From Maridesulfovibrio sp050916235 (GTDB lineage Bacteria > Desulfobacterota > Desulfovibrionia > Desulfovibrionales > Desulfovibrionaceae): a stretch of DNA of 64,000 nt. The stretch spans positions 3,038,001-3,102,000 of the forward strand of contig NZ_CP104854.1 in assembly GCF_050916235.1 (NCBI RefSeq), given 5' to 3'. Below the pieces are notes generated by a model, which saw nothing but the letters and a program-made list of their open reading frames with translations, was not told the origin of the DNA and made no database searches. A program made the position numbers and the translations under genes. Below are positions 1-8,526 of the stretch, in pieces (positions within the stretch are counted from its first letter, which is position 1; each line of letters starts with the position of its first letter).

Positions 1-63
1 CGTTACTGGGATGTTGGCCAATGCGTCGGCCGCGCCTGGCATGACGGCAAAAAATTGAAGTAA
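1..63 (+). CDS. C-terminal tail of an upstream gene, possibly flavin reductase-like
   Basis: Frame 1 is open from the window edge and gives 20 residues ending GRAWHDGKKLK before a TAA stop at 61-63. The string RYWDVGQCVGRAWHDGKK faintly resembles the end of flavoredoxin/flavin reductase-like proteins, where a short G-R-Y-W stretch precedes a final helix. That resemblance comes from memory of the family and is weak. Only the end is visible, so no function is claimed. Repeats and a strong terminator follow, consistent with the end of a transcript. Confidence 0.5.
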   Translation, partial: RYWDVGQCVGRAWHDGKKLK

Positions 64-71
64 GGATGATG

Positions 72-168
72 CTCCGGCGGGACTCCCGCCGGTCTCTCCG
101 AGGGCCAGAGAACCCTTTGAAAAGGGTTCTCTGGACTCTCCCAAACTTTTTCAACGGGGCTTCGCCGC
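72..168. repeat. Dispersed palindromic intergenic repeat, copy A
   Basis: This element of about 95 bp has a GCCGG/CCGGC-rich left end, a palindrome AGAACCCTTTGAAAAGGGTT, a CTGGACTCTCCCAAACTTTTT segment and a right end GGGGCTTCGCCGC. The same order of modules recurs at 22027-22122 and 61645-61730, and in a variant at 270-346, 2286-2372 and 52646-52738. It lies immediately downstream of a gene end, as the other copies do. Confidence 0.75.
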
Positions 169-195
169 TTCGTATGATAAGCAGGCTGTGAGTAT

Positions 196-232
196 AAAGG
201 CCGTAATTTCTTTAGAAATTACGGCCTTTTTT
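196..232. terminator. Bidirectional Rho-independent terminator
   Basis: A perfect 15-bp inverted repeat (AAAGGCCGTAATTTC with its complement) encloses a 4-base loop. It is followed by a T-run on the + strand and preceded by A-rich bases that give a T-run on the other strand. It lies between the end of the upstream + gene and the 3' end of the - strand gene at 365. Confidence 0.85.
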
Positions 233-269
233 GTCTTATTTTGTAGGCAGCGCTGTCTTCGTTCACGAA

Positions 270-346
270 GCGGCGAAGCCTTACTGAAAGGTTTTGGGAT
301 TCTTAAACCCTTTTGCAAAAGGGTTTAAGCCGCCGGAGGCTTTCCC
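270..346. repeat. Dispersed palindromic intergenic repeat, copy B
   Basis: The order here is GGCGAAGCC, then AAAGGTTTTGGGATTCTTAA, then the perfect palindrome AACCCTTTTGCAAAAGGGTT, then CCGCCGGAGGC. It is nearly identical to the copy at 2286-2372 and is the reverse orientation of the copy at 52646-52738. The stretch 64-364 holds only copies A and B and the terminator between them; I see no gene there. Confidence 0.8.
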
Positions 347-364
347 GGCAAGGCTGTTAGCGCA

Positions 365-2173
365 TCAGTCCCTCAAATAATGTTTGTAGCAGGCGATAGC
401 ATTCAGGGCGAAGAGTGAGGTGGTAACTTCGCTGCCCACGATGATTCGCGTGGGGTGTCGCACCATGGTCCATTCGTAGGCTTTGTAGGGATGCTTGAAG
501 CATCCTTCTCCGAGATGATTGTGCAGAATTTTTATACCGCGCTCGATAAGTCCGTCGCCGCGTTGCGGATAGCGCAGCAGGCAGAGGGTTGCGACTGCCA
601 GTGATGCGTCGAACGGATTGAGGGTCGCGCCGAGCATGTCGTATTTGCAGTAGTTGATGGCCGCCTGCCGGATTTGTTCGACTTTACCGTCCGGGTCGAT
701 GAGTTCGCGTTCAGCTTCGGAGAGCGTGAGCCATGTGTCGTACAGGCGTCCGGCATAGCTGACGTATATTTCGGGCAGGTAGAACCGTACCGCACTGTCA
801 TGCCGGAAATTGCCGCTGCTGAAGGCGTTGTGGTGGAAGGTCAGGAACCGTTTGACGGTTTCTAGATTATCGCCTTCAAGGGCCTTCCACTGGGCGCGGT
901 TGACAAGGATTGAGTCGAGAATATCCATGTTGTGTCCGGGACATATTTCATTGCCCAGCGTCTCGCGAATAAGGCGGCCGTCCTTTTTGCGGAACGGCTT
1001 GTCGAACCAGAGCGGGACGGACCCGAAATAGTCCAGCGGGCGGGTCATGGTTATGGTCGGGGGATTGGTCTTGTTGCCGCCGCCGACCTGATATTCGTTG
1101 ATGATTTCCACCCATGGGAAGTCGAGGAACTCCTCGGCCTTGCGCAGCAGTTCGCGGTCGCAGTCGAGTTTTTTTCTTTCAACAAGATCCAGCCATTTGC
1201 GGGACATGGCAAGTGCTAGGAAGGTGGTATCCACGTCCGGCACGTAGTCGTCAAATCCCAGTTCCTTCTTGGCCTTCCAGTCGCGGGGCTTAAGGTTGCA
1301 GAGCGGTTTGCCGTTTTCGTCCTTGGGCAGGCAGGTTATGGCCGGATGCCTGATTCCAGAACTCGGGGCGGCCAGCCACTCCATGCTGGTGATTATGAGA
1401 AAATGGAGAATTGATTCCAGCATTTCCCTGAGTTTTTCCTGTTCGGCCTGCGGGAGTTCTTCAAGGATATATAGGTTGTAGATCTGCTCCCAGAAAATAT
1501 CGTCGTAAAAGGCGGTGCGGTGGGTGATCCATGAAACTCGCATGGAGAGCGGCTCGGCGATTCCCTTCCACGGGCGGCGGAATATTTTCAGGGCCAGCGG
1601 ATTGGCGTGCAGGAAGCAGCGCATCAGCCCGAAGAGCAGGTTGATGTTCTGGAATTCATGCGACCCAAGGCCGACCATGATGTTTATGAAATTTTCACCG
1701 TCGCAGATGGAATCGCCGGGCATGAGTACCTGTGCGGAAACAGGGAAATACGGATCGTTCGGATTCTTATCCCAGACGCGGATGATGTCTTTGAGCACCG
1801 CCTGAAGCACCTCGTCAACCTCGGCATCGCCGATGCGCGGCGGGCGGGTGTCGGCAGTATGGCGAATGCGCCACTGCGGGTCCTTTACGCGGTTGAGCAG
1901 GGTCGCCAGAGGCGCGAAGGTATTTTCTATCCACTCCCTGTTCTGCCAGTCGGAGAAATCGGCCTGCATGGCGGCGGTCATCATCTCCTGATAAGACCCG
2001 ACCTTTTCCAGCTGGATGGCAGGGTGCGTGCACCAGCGCAGGATGAAATGCTTCAGAAAGGGGTTGCCGAAAAGTTTTTTGTACAGTTTGCGCAGGTTCT
2101 CGCCCGGCTCCCCTGTTTTACCGCATTTCAATATGGGGGTGTCACATATGTCGTATATTGTTGCGTGTTTCAC
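365..2173 (-). CDS. Orphan protein with alpha-toroid/terpene-cyclase-like features
   Basis: A 602-aa protein of unknown function with no signal peptide and no obvious transmembrane segment. Residues 312-317 read PDVDTT inside PDVDTTFLALAMSRKWLD, which resembles the catalytic DxDD/DxDTT signature of class II terpene cyclases. The C-terminus (GSEVTTSLFALNAIACY, about 580-596) and a segment near 520-550 (FDASLAVATLCLLRYPQR) look like the paired helices of alpha/alpha barrels such as prenyltransferase/squalene-cyclase toroids. I infer a toroid fold; a cyclase activity is only a possibility, since the motif could be structural. It is monocistronic, flanked by repeats on both sides. The start is the ATG at the end of the open frame (2171-2173). 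Confidence 0.7.
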   Translation of the reverse strand: MKHATIYDICDTPILKCGKTGEPGENLRKLYKKLFGNPFLKHFILRWCTHPAIQLEKVGSYQEMMTAAMQADFSDWQNREWIENTFAPLATLLNRVKDPQWRIRHTADTRPPRIGDAEVDEVLQAVLKDIIRVWDKNPNDPYFPVSAQVLMPGDSICDGENFINIMVGLGSHEFQNINLLFGLMRCFLHANPLALKIFRRPWKGIAEPLSMRVSWITHRTAFYDDIFWEQIYNLYILEELPQAEQEKLREMLESILHFLIITSMEWLAAPSSGIRHPAITCLPKDENGKPLCNLKPRDWKAKKELGFDDYVPDVDTTFLALAMSRKWLDLVERKKLDCDRELLRKAEEFLDFPWVEIINEYQVGGGNKTNPPTITMTRPLDYFGSVPLWFDKPFRKKDGRLIRETLGNEICPGHNMDILDSILVNRAQWKALEGDNLETVKRFLTFHHNAFSSGNFRHDSAVRFYLPEIYVSYAGRLYDTWLTLSEAERELIDPDGKVEQIRQAAINYCKYDMLGATLNPFDASLAVATLCLLRYPQRGDGLIERGIKILHNHLGEGCFKHPYKAYEWTMVRHPTRIIVGSEVTTSLFALNAIACYKHYLRD

Positions 2174-2285
2174 GCCTGTTGCTCCATGTTTAGATTCAAA
2201 GATACTTGAAATGATATCCAGCTAAAATAAATCCAATAATTAGAATATATATTGAATGTATTTGTTTAATGACAATTAGTCGTGT

Positions 2286-2372
2286 GCCGTGGCGAAGCCA
2301 TAATAAAAGGTTTTGGGATTCTTAAACCCTTTTGCAAAAGGGGTTAAGCCCCCGGAGGGCCGCCGGAGGCAT
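2286..2372. repeat. Dispersed palindromic intergenic repeat, copy C
   Basis: Contains GGCGAAGCC, AAAAGGTTTTGGGATTCTTAA, the AACCCTTTTGCAAAAGGGGTT palindrome (one base off perfect) and CCGCCGGAGGCAT. It matches copy B almost base for base. It lies in the 430-base space between the divergent genes at 2173 and 2603. Apart from this repeat and AT-rich sequence that may hold promoters, I see nothing else in that gap. Confidence 0.8.
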
Positions 2373-2602
2373 ACATTGTTAATTCTCCGGCTTGGATTGA
2401 TAAAAAAATATGCAAAAAGACCTATCAAAGTGGGGCTTGCCTTGCAATCCATTGGGGCAGGATGTACTGTCCCTTAGAGTCCTTGAAAAGGGCTGTGATG
2501 ATATGGTGATGATATGATAAAGTGCAGTTGTTACAGACTGTTGAGTGCTTGAGCAATAGTTCTTTATCACGACATGATCAAGATGGAATGGAACGGGAGA
2601 CC

Positions 2603-5600
2603 ATGGAAAGATTTATAGCCGACCTGCATATTCATTCAAGATTTTCACGTGCCACCAGTAAGGCCTTGAGCCCCCGGCTGCTTGCCGCCTGGGCCAGGGT
2701 GAAGGGGATAGACGTCATCGGCACGGGTGATTTTACCCATCCTGAATGGGTGGCCGAGATAGAGGCGCAACTGGTGGATGACGGGTCGGGACTCTTCAGC
2801 CTGCGGGAGCCCAAAGGACTGGAGAACGAAATCGACTGGGTGGACGGCCCCTTTGCGGGGCAGACGCGGTTCATGCTTCAGGCCGAAATAAGTTCCATCT
2901 ACAAGCGTCTCGGAAAGACGCGCAAGGTCCATAACCTCATTTACATGCCGGACCTTGATTCGGTTAAGAGGTTCAATGCCAGGCTTGACGCCATCGGCAA
3001 CCTCAAATCGGACGGCAGGCCCATCCTCGGGCTGGACAGCAGGGACCTGCTGGAAATCGTCCTTGAAACCAGCGACAAAGCCTTCCTCGTTCCCGCACAC
3101 ATCTGGACTCCCTGGTTCTCCCTTTTCGGATCAAAATCCGGCTTCGATACAGTTGAAGAATGCTACGGCGACCTCGCTTCCGAAATTTTCGCCATGGAAA
3201 CGGGCCTTTCTTCCGACCCGGAAATGAACTGGCTTATCTCCGCCCTCGACAGATACCGTATGATTTCCAACTCCGACGCCCATTCCGGGGAGAACCTCGG
3301 CCGCGAGGCGAACATTTTCAGCGGTGCCCTTTCATATGAAGGTATCTACCGCGCGTTGCGGGGCGAGGGGCTGGGGCACAAGTTCATGGGGACAATCGAA
3401 TTTTTCCCCGAGGAAGGCAAATATCACATGGACGGCCACCGCAAATGCGGGGTGGTGCTTGATCCGCATGAATCCAAAATGCGTGGCGGTATCTGCCCGG
3501 TCTGTGGAAAGCCGCTGACCATGGGGGTCTATTCAAGGGTGATGGAGCTTGCGGACCGTGAGAATCCGCACCAGCCCAAGGGACAGCCCGGATTTGCCTC
3601 GCTTGTTCCGCTCAAGGAGCTTATTTCGGAAGTGGTGGGCGCTGGGCCCAAGACCAAGAAGGCTCTTGGTGTATATGCCCCGCTGATTCGGGAGTTCGGT
3701 TCGGAATTCACCATCCTGCAGCAGGTTCCGGTTGAGGACCTGAAACGGCACAATGTGCATCTTGCCGAGGGCATCAGGCGCATGCGCGAGGGGCAGGTGA
3801 TCCGCAATTCCGGTTTTGACGGGCAGTACGGAACCATTTCCGTATTTTCACCGCAGGAGCGTGACGAGATAATCAACGGTGTGAAGCTGGTTGTGGTGCG
3901 CAAGGAAAAGGGCGACCTTGATACCGGAAAACCACGGGTGGAGATCCGCAGGCAGGGCGAGGTTGAAGAGGAACCTCAGGTTGTGAAGTTCAACGATGCC
4001 CAGAAGGCTGCGGTTGAGGCCGGTCCGGCCCCTGTTCTGGTTATTGCCGGTCCGGGGACGGGCAAGACCCAGACCCTCATGGGACGCATCAAGTATCTGC
4101 TGGAGCGGGGCACAAGGGCCCGGCGCATACTCGCGCTGACTTTTACCCGCAAGGCCGCAGAGGAAATGAACGAGCGCATGAAGGCCATGTTCGGTGAGGA
4201 TGAGGTTCTGCCACGGGCCGATACCCTGCATGCCCTTGCCCTTGAGTACTGGCAGGCCGCATTCGAGGAATCCCCGATCATTTTGAATGAGGAGGGGGCC
4301 AGAAAGGTTTTCGGAAGGGCCAATCCGGAGCTCAGCGGCAACAGGCTCAAGAGTGCCTGGGACTCCATCAGCCTTTCAAGGGAAACCCTTGAACCGCTTG
4401 AAGGCGATGCCGCGGAAATCCTGTCACGCTACGCCGCCCAGAAGGATCAGTACAATCTGGTTGATTACACCGATCTGCTTGAGTTCTGGCTGGAGGAACT
4501 GAAATCGGATCATTATGTGCGGACCTTCACCCATGTGCTGGTGGACGAGGTACAGGACCTTTCTCCGTTGCAGCTGGCCATTGTTCACCGGCTCGGCGGC
4601 GGTGACGGAGAGGGAATCTTTGCCATCGGCGATCCCGACCAGTCCATCTACGGGTTCCGCGGTGCCGCCGGAGATGTTGCTGCCCGTTTTAGGTCCTTCT
4701 GGGAGGAGCTCATAGAGGTAACCCTTGAGGATAACTACCGTTCGGCTCAGGAAATTCTTGATGCCTCGGCTTCAGTCCTGCCCAATCGTCCGAAATTGAC
4801 GGCCCGCAGGAAATATGAACCGGAAATACATCTTTTCACCGCCCCTGACAGCGGGCGCGAAGCCTCATGGATCAGTGAACGCATCAAGCAGCTCATCGGC
4901 GCAACCAGCCACAGCCTTGGCGATTCATTGGGGCACGGGACCATGAGTCCCGGTGATATTGCGGTACTGGTCCGTTTCAAGGCTCTGGTCGGGCCCATTG
5001 AGGCCATGCTCAAGAGGCAGGGCATTCCGTGCAGCGTGCCGGAGACCGAGAGCTTCTGGCATGATCAGCGGGTCGAGGCCCTGCTTGCCGCTGCCCGGCG
5101 CATGCTAGGTTTTGCCGAGGGAAGTGATGACGAAATTCCTGAAGTGCCGGAGAAGATTCTGGCCCAGGGACCGCTTGGGCTTTCAGCCTATCTCAACAAC
5201 ATGCCGCCTTTTGATCAGCTTTTCTGGGAGAGCAGGGCCTTCCGTGATGTGGTCAAGGGATACAAGGAGTACGGCGGGTGGTCCGGTCTTTTGAACTGGA
5301 TTCACATGCAGGACGACCTTGACCAGGTCCGTAAAAAGGCCGAGAAGGTACGCATCATGTCCATGCATGCTGCCAAGGGGCTTGAGTTTGAAGCGGTATT
5401 TCTTGCCGGGTTGGATGACGGTATTGTTCCGTTTGCCGGGCTTGACGTGCTTACCGGGAATATTACCGGGGCAGCAGGGCTGGTTGATGAGCAGGAAGAG
5501 CGTAGACTTCTTTATGTGGGTATGACTCGGGCCAGAAAAAAACTTTGTCTTTCGCACGCAGTCAAGCGCCCGCTTTATGGACGAACCCTGCGTCTGCCTG

Positions 5601-5701
5601 TTTCCCGTTTCCTGAAGGACCTGCCGCCCTGTGTAAAGCGGTCGGCCATGGTCGAGCGCAAGGTGCAGAAAGAGAGGAAGATAAGCCTCCTGGACCTGTA
5701 A
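2603..5701 (+). CDS. EndoQ-like PHP nuclease fused to UvrD/PcrA-type helicase
   Basis: About 1032 aa in two parts. Residues 1-400 match the EndoQ (TIGR00375) pattern: a PHP metal site starting DLHIHSRFS (D7, H9, H11), VIGTGDFTHP, NSDAH, then a zinc knuckle with C282, C298 and C301 followed by LTMGVYSRVMELADR. Known EndoQ enzymes nick DNA 5' of uracil, hypoxanthine or abasic sites. Residues 460-1030 are a superfamily 1A helicase: Walker A GPGTGKT near 483, then DEVQD, GDPDQSIYGFRG, DNYRS, MHAAKGLEFE and YVGMTRARKK. The frame is open from 2522. ATG 2603, just after a GGGAG sequence, gives the usual family N-terminus; ATG 2588 is an alternative. It appears monocistronic. A role in repair of deaminated bases coupled to unwinding is inferred. 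Confidence 0.9.
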   Translation: MERFIADLHIHSRFSRATSKALSPRLLAAWARVKGIDVIGTGDFTHPEWVAEIEAQLVDDGSGLFSLREPKGLENEIDWVDGPFAGQTRFMLQAEISSIYKRLGKTRKVHNLIYMPDLDSVKRFNARLDAIGNLKSDGRPILGLDSRDLLEIVLETSDKAFLVPAHIWTPWFSLFGSKSGFDTVEECYGDLASEIFAMETGLSSDPEMNWLISALDRYRMISNSDAHSGENLGREANIFSGALSYEGIYRALRGEGLGHKFMGTIEFFPEEGKYHMDGHRKCGVVLDPHESKMRGGICPVCGKPLTMGVYSRVMELADRENPHQPKGQPGFASLVPLKELISEVVGAGPKTKKALGVYAPLIREFGSEFTILQQVPVEDLKRHNVHLAEGIRRMREGQVIRNSGFDGQYGTISVFSPQERDEIINGVKLVVVRKEKGDLDTGKPRVEIRRQGEVEEEPQVVKFNDAQKAAVEAGPAPVLVIAGPGTGKTQTLMGRIKYLLERGTRARRILALTFTRKAAEEMNERMKAMFGEDEVLPRADTLHALALEYWQAAFEESPIILNEEGARKVFGRANPELSGNRLKSAWDSISLSRETLEPLEGDAAEILSRYAAQKDQYNLVDYTDLLEFWLEELKSDHYVRTFTHVLVDEVQDLSPLQLAIVHRLGGGDGEGIFAIGDPDQSIYGFRGAAGDVAARFRSFWEELIEVTLEDNYRSAQEILDASASVLPNRPKLTARRKYEPEIHLFTAPDSGREASWISERIKQLIGATSHSLGDSLGHGTMSPGDIAVLVRFKALVGPIEAMLKRQGIPCSVPETESFWHDQRVEALLAAARRMLGFAEGSDDEIPEVPEKILAQGPLGLSAYLNNMPPFDQLFWESRAFRDVVKGYKEYGGWSGLLNWIHMQDDLDQVRKKAEKVRIMSMHAAKGLEFEAVFLAGLDDGIVPFAGLDVLTGNITGAAGLVDEQEERRLLYVGMTRARKKLCLSHAVKRPLYGRTLRLPVSRFLKDLPPCVKRSAMVERKVQKERKISLLDL

Positions 5702-5751
5702 GGTCCTGACAGGCTTCCGGCCTCTTGTGGTAACTCCCTGCGCATGTCTTC

Positions 5752-5898
5752 CTAGAGGAGGAAAACCCTGTAGAGCACTTTCTCATAAACCAGAGACATC
5801 TTGCGAGCTGCGATTACACTCAAGCCTACGCCGCGCAGTCTGCAGAAGATGTGCAGCGGGTTCAGATAGTGTTGAAAAAAATTTCTGACCCTTTTCAT
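5752..5898 (-). CDS. 48-aa small protein, unknown function
   Basis: A short reading frame lies in the 340-base gap between the helicase fusion and cbiR. It is preceded by a good Shine-Dalgarno sequence (CGGAG, about 8 bases before the ATG at 5896-5898). The product is basic and begins MKRVRNFFQHYLNPLHIFCR, continuing LRGVGLSVIAARKMSLVYEK. The NPLHxFCRLR pattern followed by an amphipathic helix with ARK and YE resembles short proteins I recall as recurrent in Desulfovibrio genomes, but I cannot confirm this here. It is convergent with the upstream + gene. No function is assigned. Confidence 0.55.
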   Translation of the reverse strand: MKRVRNFFQHYLNPLHIFCRLRGVGLSVIAARKMSLVYEKVLYRVFLL

Positions 5899-6037
5899 TT
5901 TAACGCTCCGACTGTTTAGATTAATTACTAATTACGATAGCAATAAATGTGCCCCGGATTAAAAGTTATTTTAGCCCGTATTATTGAGGAAGTGATCACT
6001 TTGCTTATTTTAGGAATACCTGTTGAAAAGGGAAAAA

Positions 6038-6784
6038 ATGGCCATCTATTTGAGTCATATTGACTCGGAAATACCGGTGGCCGGGCCATCCTGGGTCATT
6101 CCCGGAACCGTGGAAGAGAACTGCCGCTATCTGGCTGGAAAAGTGGACGAAGTTGCGCTGCTTTTTTTTGAAGCCGGGTCCTGTCTGAACTATACTGTCA
6201 CCGATCTGCCGGCTGCACTGTCGGAAATCGGGCTCTGCTACCATATCCATCATCCCCTTGATCTGCCCTGGTCAGATGGAAGGGCTGCGGCAGATGTAGT
6301 CTGCACCCTTGCGGAAAAAGCTGCCACTCTTGCGCCACGCCGACATGTAATCCATCCCCCGGAGTCCGGGCCGGCGGCAGTAGAACTGATTCACGGTTTT
6401 GCCGATAGGTTGAAGTCAGCGGGATTTGACACCGCTGATTTTCTGTTTGAAAATATCCGTGAGAACGATCTTACAGGTCTGCTGGGTGCAATCAGGGAGT
6501 GCGGATTCAAAATATGTCTTGATCTCGGGCATATACTGGCCTACGGACAACAGGCTATCCTTTCAGAGGATCTTTCCGGGCTGGTGAAAATGCTGCACTT
6601 GAATGCGCCCGGAAAGGACGGCATGCATGAATCTCTGGAAAGGCTCGACGCTCGCGGGGTTGATGTTCTGGGGCGCCTTCTTGAATTGCTTGATAAGGAA
6701 GGATGTATCACTGTTGAAGTGTTTTATGAAAAAGGTTTCTTTAACTCATTGCGATTCTTGAATGAATATTGTGGCGGAAGATAA
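6038..6784 (+). CDS. cbiR: Cobamide-remodelling phosphodiesterase CbiR-like (AP endonuclease 2 superfamily)
   Basis: A 248-aa TIM-barrel protein of the xylose-isomerase/AP-endonuclease-2 type. Metal-site signatures are visible: YHIHHPLDLPW, RHVIHPPE, LFENIREND, LDLGHILAYG, LHLNAPGKDGMHE and a final VEVF. The immediate neighbour is cobU. CbiR enzymes cleave the nucleotide-loop phosphodiester of cobamides to give cobinamide phosphate, which CobU then converts, so the pairing supports the call. The start is taken as ATG 6038 with AAAGGGA upstream; a TTG at 6023 is also in frame. A cobamide salvage/remodelling role is inferred from family and context. Confidence 0.75.
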   Translation: MAIYLSHIDSEIPVAGPSWVIPGTVEENCRYLAGKVDEVALLFFEAGSCLNYTVTDLPAALSEIGLCYHIHHPLDLPWSDGRAAADVVCTLAEKAATLAPRRHVIHPPESGPAAVELIHGFADRLKSAGFDTADFLFENIRENDLTGLLGAIRECGFKICLDLGHILAYGQQAILSEDLSGLVKMLHLNAPGKDGMHESLERLDARGVDVLGRLLELLDKEGCITVEVFYEKGFFNSLRFLNEYCGGR

Positions 6785-6894
6785 TTGTGTACATACCTTG
6801 TGAAATTTTTCTTGTAGTTGCGGTTTGTGCGCAAAATAGCGTAGGTAAGAAAAAGTTTTTCTCGATTTTGTATTTGTGTATTTGAGGATTCAAC

Positions 6895-7401
6895 TTGATT
6901 ACATTTATACTGGGGGGCAACAGGTCGGGAAAATCGGACTACGCCCTTGATGTTTTTTCCGCTTACAGCGGCAGGAAATGCTTCATTGCCACAGGAAAAG
7001 CCCGTGACATGGCTTTCCGGCAGCAGATAATGGAGCACCGCAGGGAGCGTGATCCGTCCATCCCCGTGCTGGAGTCCGGGGCGGACTTGCACGAGGTCCT
7101 CTTGAGGGCTAAAAAGGATTATGACCATCTGCTGGTGGACAGTCTGGATTTCTGGATGTTCTCCTGCTCGCAGCATGCGGAAGGGGAATATTGTATCGGG
7201 GAGGTTGTCCGGCTTTTGTCCCAGTGGGAAGGGCCGGATGTTGTGCTGGTGTCATGTGAGGTGGGCCTTGGCCCTATTCCTATGACCCGTGAGCTCCGCG
7301 GCTTTGTCAGAAGCCTGGGGTCACTCAACCGAAAAATGGCCGCTTTAGCTGATGAGGCTTACCTCGTGGCCGCAGGGTTGCCCCTTACCCTGAAAAAATA
7401 A
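6895..7401 (+). CDS. cobU: Adenosylcobinamide kinase / cobinamide-phosphate guanylyltransferase
   Basis: A 168-aa P-loop protein of the CobU/CobP family. It has Walker A GGNRSGKS near residues 7-14, the IMEHRRERD segment carrying the histidine that takes the GMP, a Walker B-like YDHLLVDSLDFW and the C-terminal GLPLTLK. It phosphorylates adenosylcobinamide and transfers GMP to it in the cobalamin nucleotide-loop pathway. The start is a TTG at 6895, supported by TGAGGA 7 bases upstream and by the family N-terminus; no ATG is suitably placed. It follows cbiR by 110 bases and precedes the DHH gene by 2 bases, so the last two are co-translated. Confidence 0.88.
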   Translation: MITFILGGNRSGKSDYALDVFSAYSGRKCFIATGKARDMAFRQQIMEHRRERDPSIPVLESGADLHEVLLRAKKDYDHLLVDSLDFWMFSCSQHAEGEYCIGEVVRLLSQWEGPDVVLVSCEVGLGPIPMTRELRGFVRSLGSLNRKMAALADEAYLVAAGLPLTLKK

Positions 7402-7403
7402 TT

Positions 7404-8399
7404 ATGGCTTATTTTAAACAGCTTGAAGACCGGCTTCAGGATCTGCTTGCCCTGTGCAGCAAGGATGAACGCTGGCTGGTAGTGGTTAACGCCGATCCGG
7501 ACTCCCTGGCTTCGGCCATGGCGTTTAAACGGATAATCGGCCGCAGGGTCGCCGCAGTGGGTATCGCCCATATCAATGAGATCAAGAGGTTGGACAACCT
7601 TGCCATGATCCATTACCTGCGCATCCCGACCAAAAAGATGATCCCCACACTGGTGGCACAGTACGACAAGTTCGCGATCATCGATTCACAACCCCATCAT
7701 CATCCTGACTTCTCCGAGGTGAAGTTTTCGGTTGTCATAGACCACCATCCGTTGCCGCCGGAACCCTATTCACACGCGAAATTTACGGACATCAGGCCAC
7801 ATTACGGTTCCAACAGCACCATGCTGACCGAGTACCTGTACAACCTGAAGATCCGCCCCGCCAAGCTGCTTGCAACTGCGTTGCTGTACGGCATCAAGAC
7901 CGATACCCAGAGCTTTGAGCGGCCTTTTATTGATGATGACGTCAAGGCATTCCGGTATCTGACCAAACATGCCGACATGAACCTCATCAAGCGTATCACC
8001 CGCAGCGAGATCCATCCGGACTGGCTGAGGTACTTCTCCCGTGCCTTCTACAACCTCCGCCGGATCGGTCCGGGGCTTTATTCTCATCTGGGTAAGGTAG
8101 AAAACCCGGATACACTGGTGATCCTGGCTGATTTCTTCATGCGCGTTCACGGAGTATCCTGGGATGTTGTTTCAGGCATCTATCAGGAGACCCTGGTCAT
8201 TATTTTCAGGGGTGACGGATTGCGCAAGAACATGGGCCGCATGGCTGCAAAGCTCTTCAATGAATACGGCTCCGCAGGGGGCCACAAAGCCGCTGCAAGG
8301 GCAGAAATCAAGCTTGACGCCCTCAAGGACGCTGATCCTGAATCCTTTGTGGTCAAGAAATTGACTAAGGATATGAATAAGACCGTCAAGCGAATCTGA
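7404..8399 (+). CDS. DHH-family phosphoesterase (NrnA/RecJ-like)
   Basis: A 331-aa protein with the DHH domain motifs NADPDSLASA (about 30-39), IIDSQPHHHPDF and VIDHHPLP (around 90-118), and a C-terminal DHHA1-type GSAGGHKAAARAE. The layout matches the bifunctional oligoribonuclease/pAp phosphatase (NrnA) group, which degrades short oligonucleotides with Mn2+, but the substrate cannot be read from sequence. The ATG sits 2 bases after the cobU stop. A cobamide role is not implied by the placement. Confidence 0.82.
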   Translation: MAYFKQLEDRLQDLLALCSKDERWLVVVNADPDSLASAMAFKRIIGRRVAAVGIAHINEIKRLDNLAMIHYLRIPTKKMIPTLVAQYDKFAIIDSQPHHHPDFSEVKFSVVIDHHPLPPEPYSHAKFTDIRPHYGSNSTMLTEYLYNLKIRPAKLLATALLYGIKTDTQSFERPFIDDDVKAFRYLTKHADMNLIKRITRSEIHPDWLRYFSRAFYNLRRIGPGLYSHLGKVENPDTLVILADFFMRVHGVSWDVVSGIYQETLVIIFRGDGLRKNMGRMAAKLFNEYGSAGGHKAAARAEIKLDALKDADPESFVVKKLTKDMNKTVKRI

Positions 8400-8526
8400 C
8401 GAATATCCACGTGTCCTGCCGGGCGGCATTGCTTGCCCGGTAAGACATCATCCTTTGCTCCAACTCACAGATGCTGACCGGACAGCATGTTGAAAAATAT
8501 TCTGAGCATGATTATTTTTATGGTGT

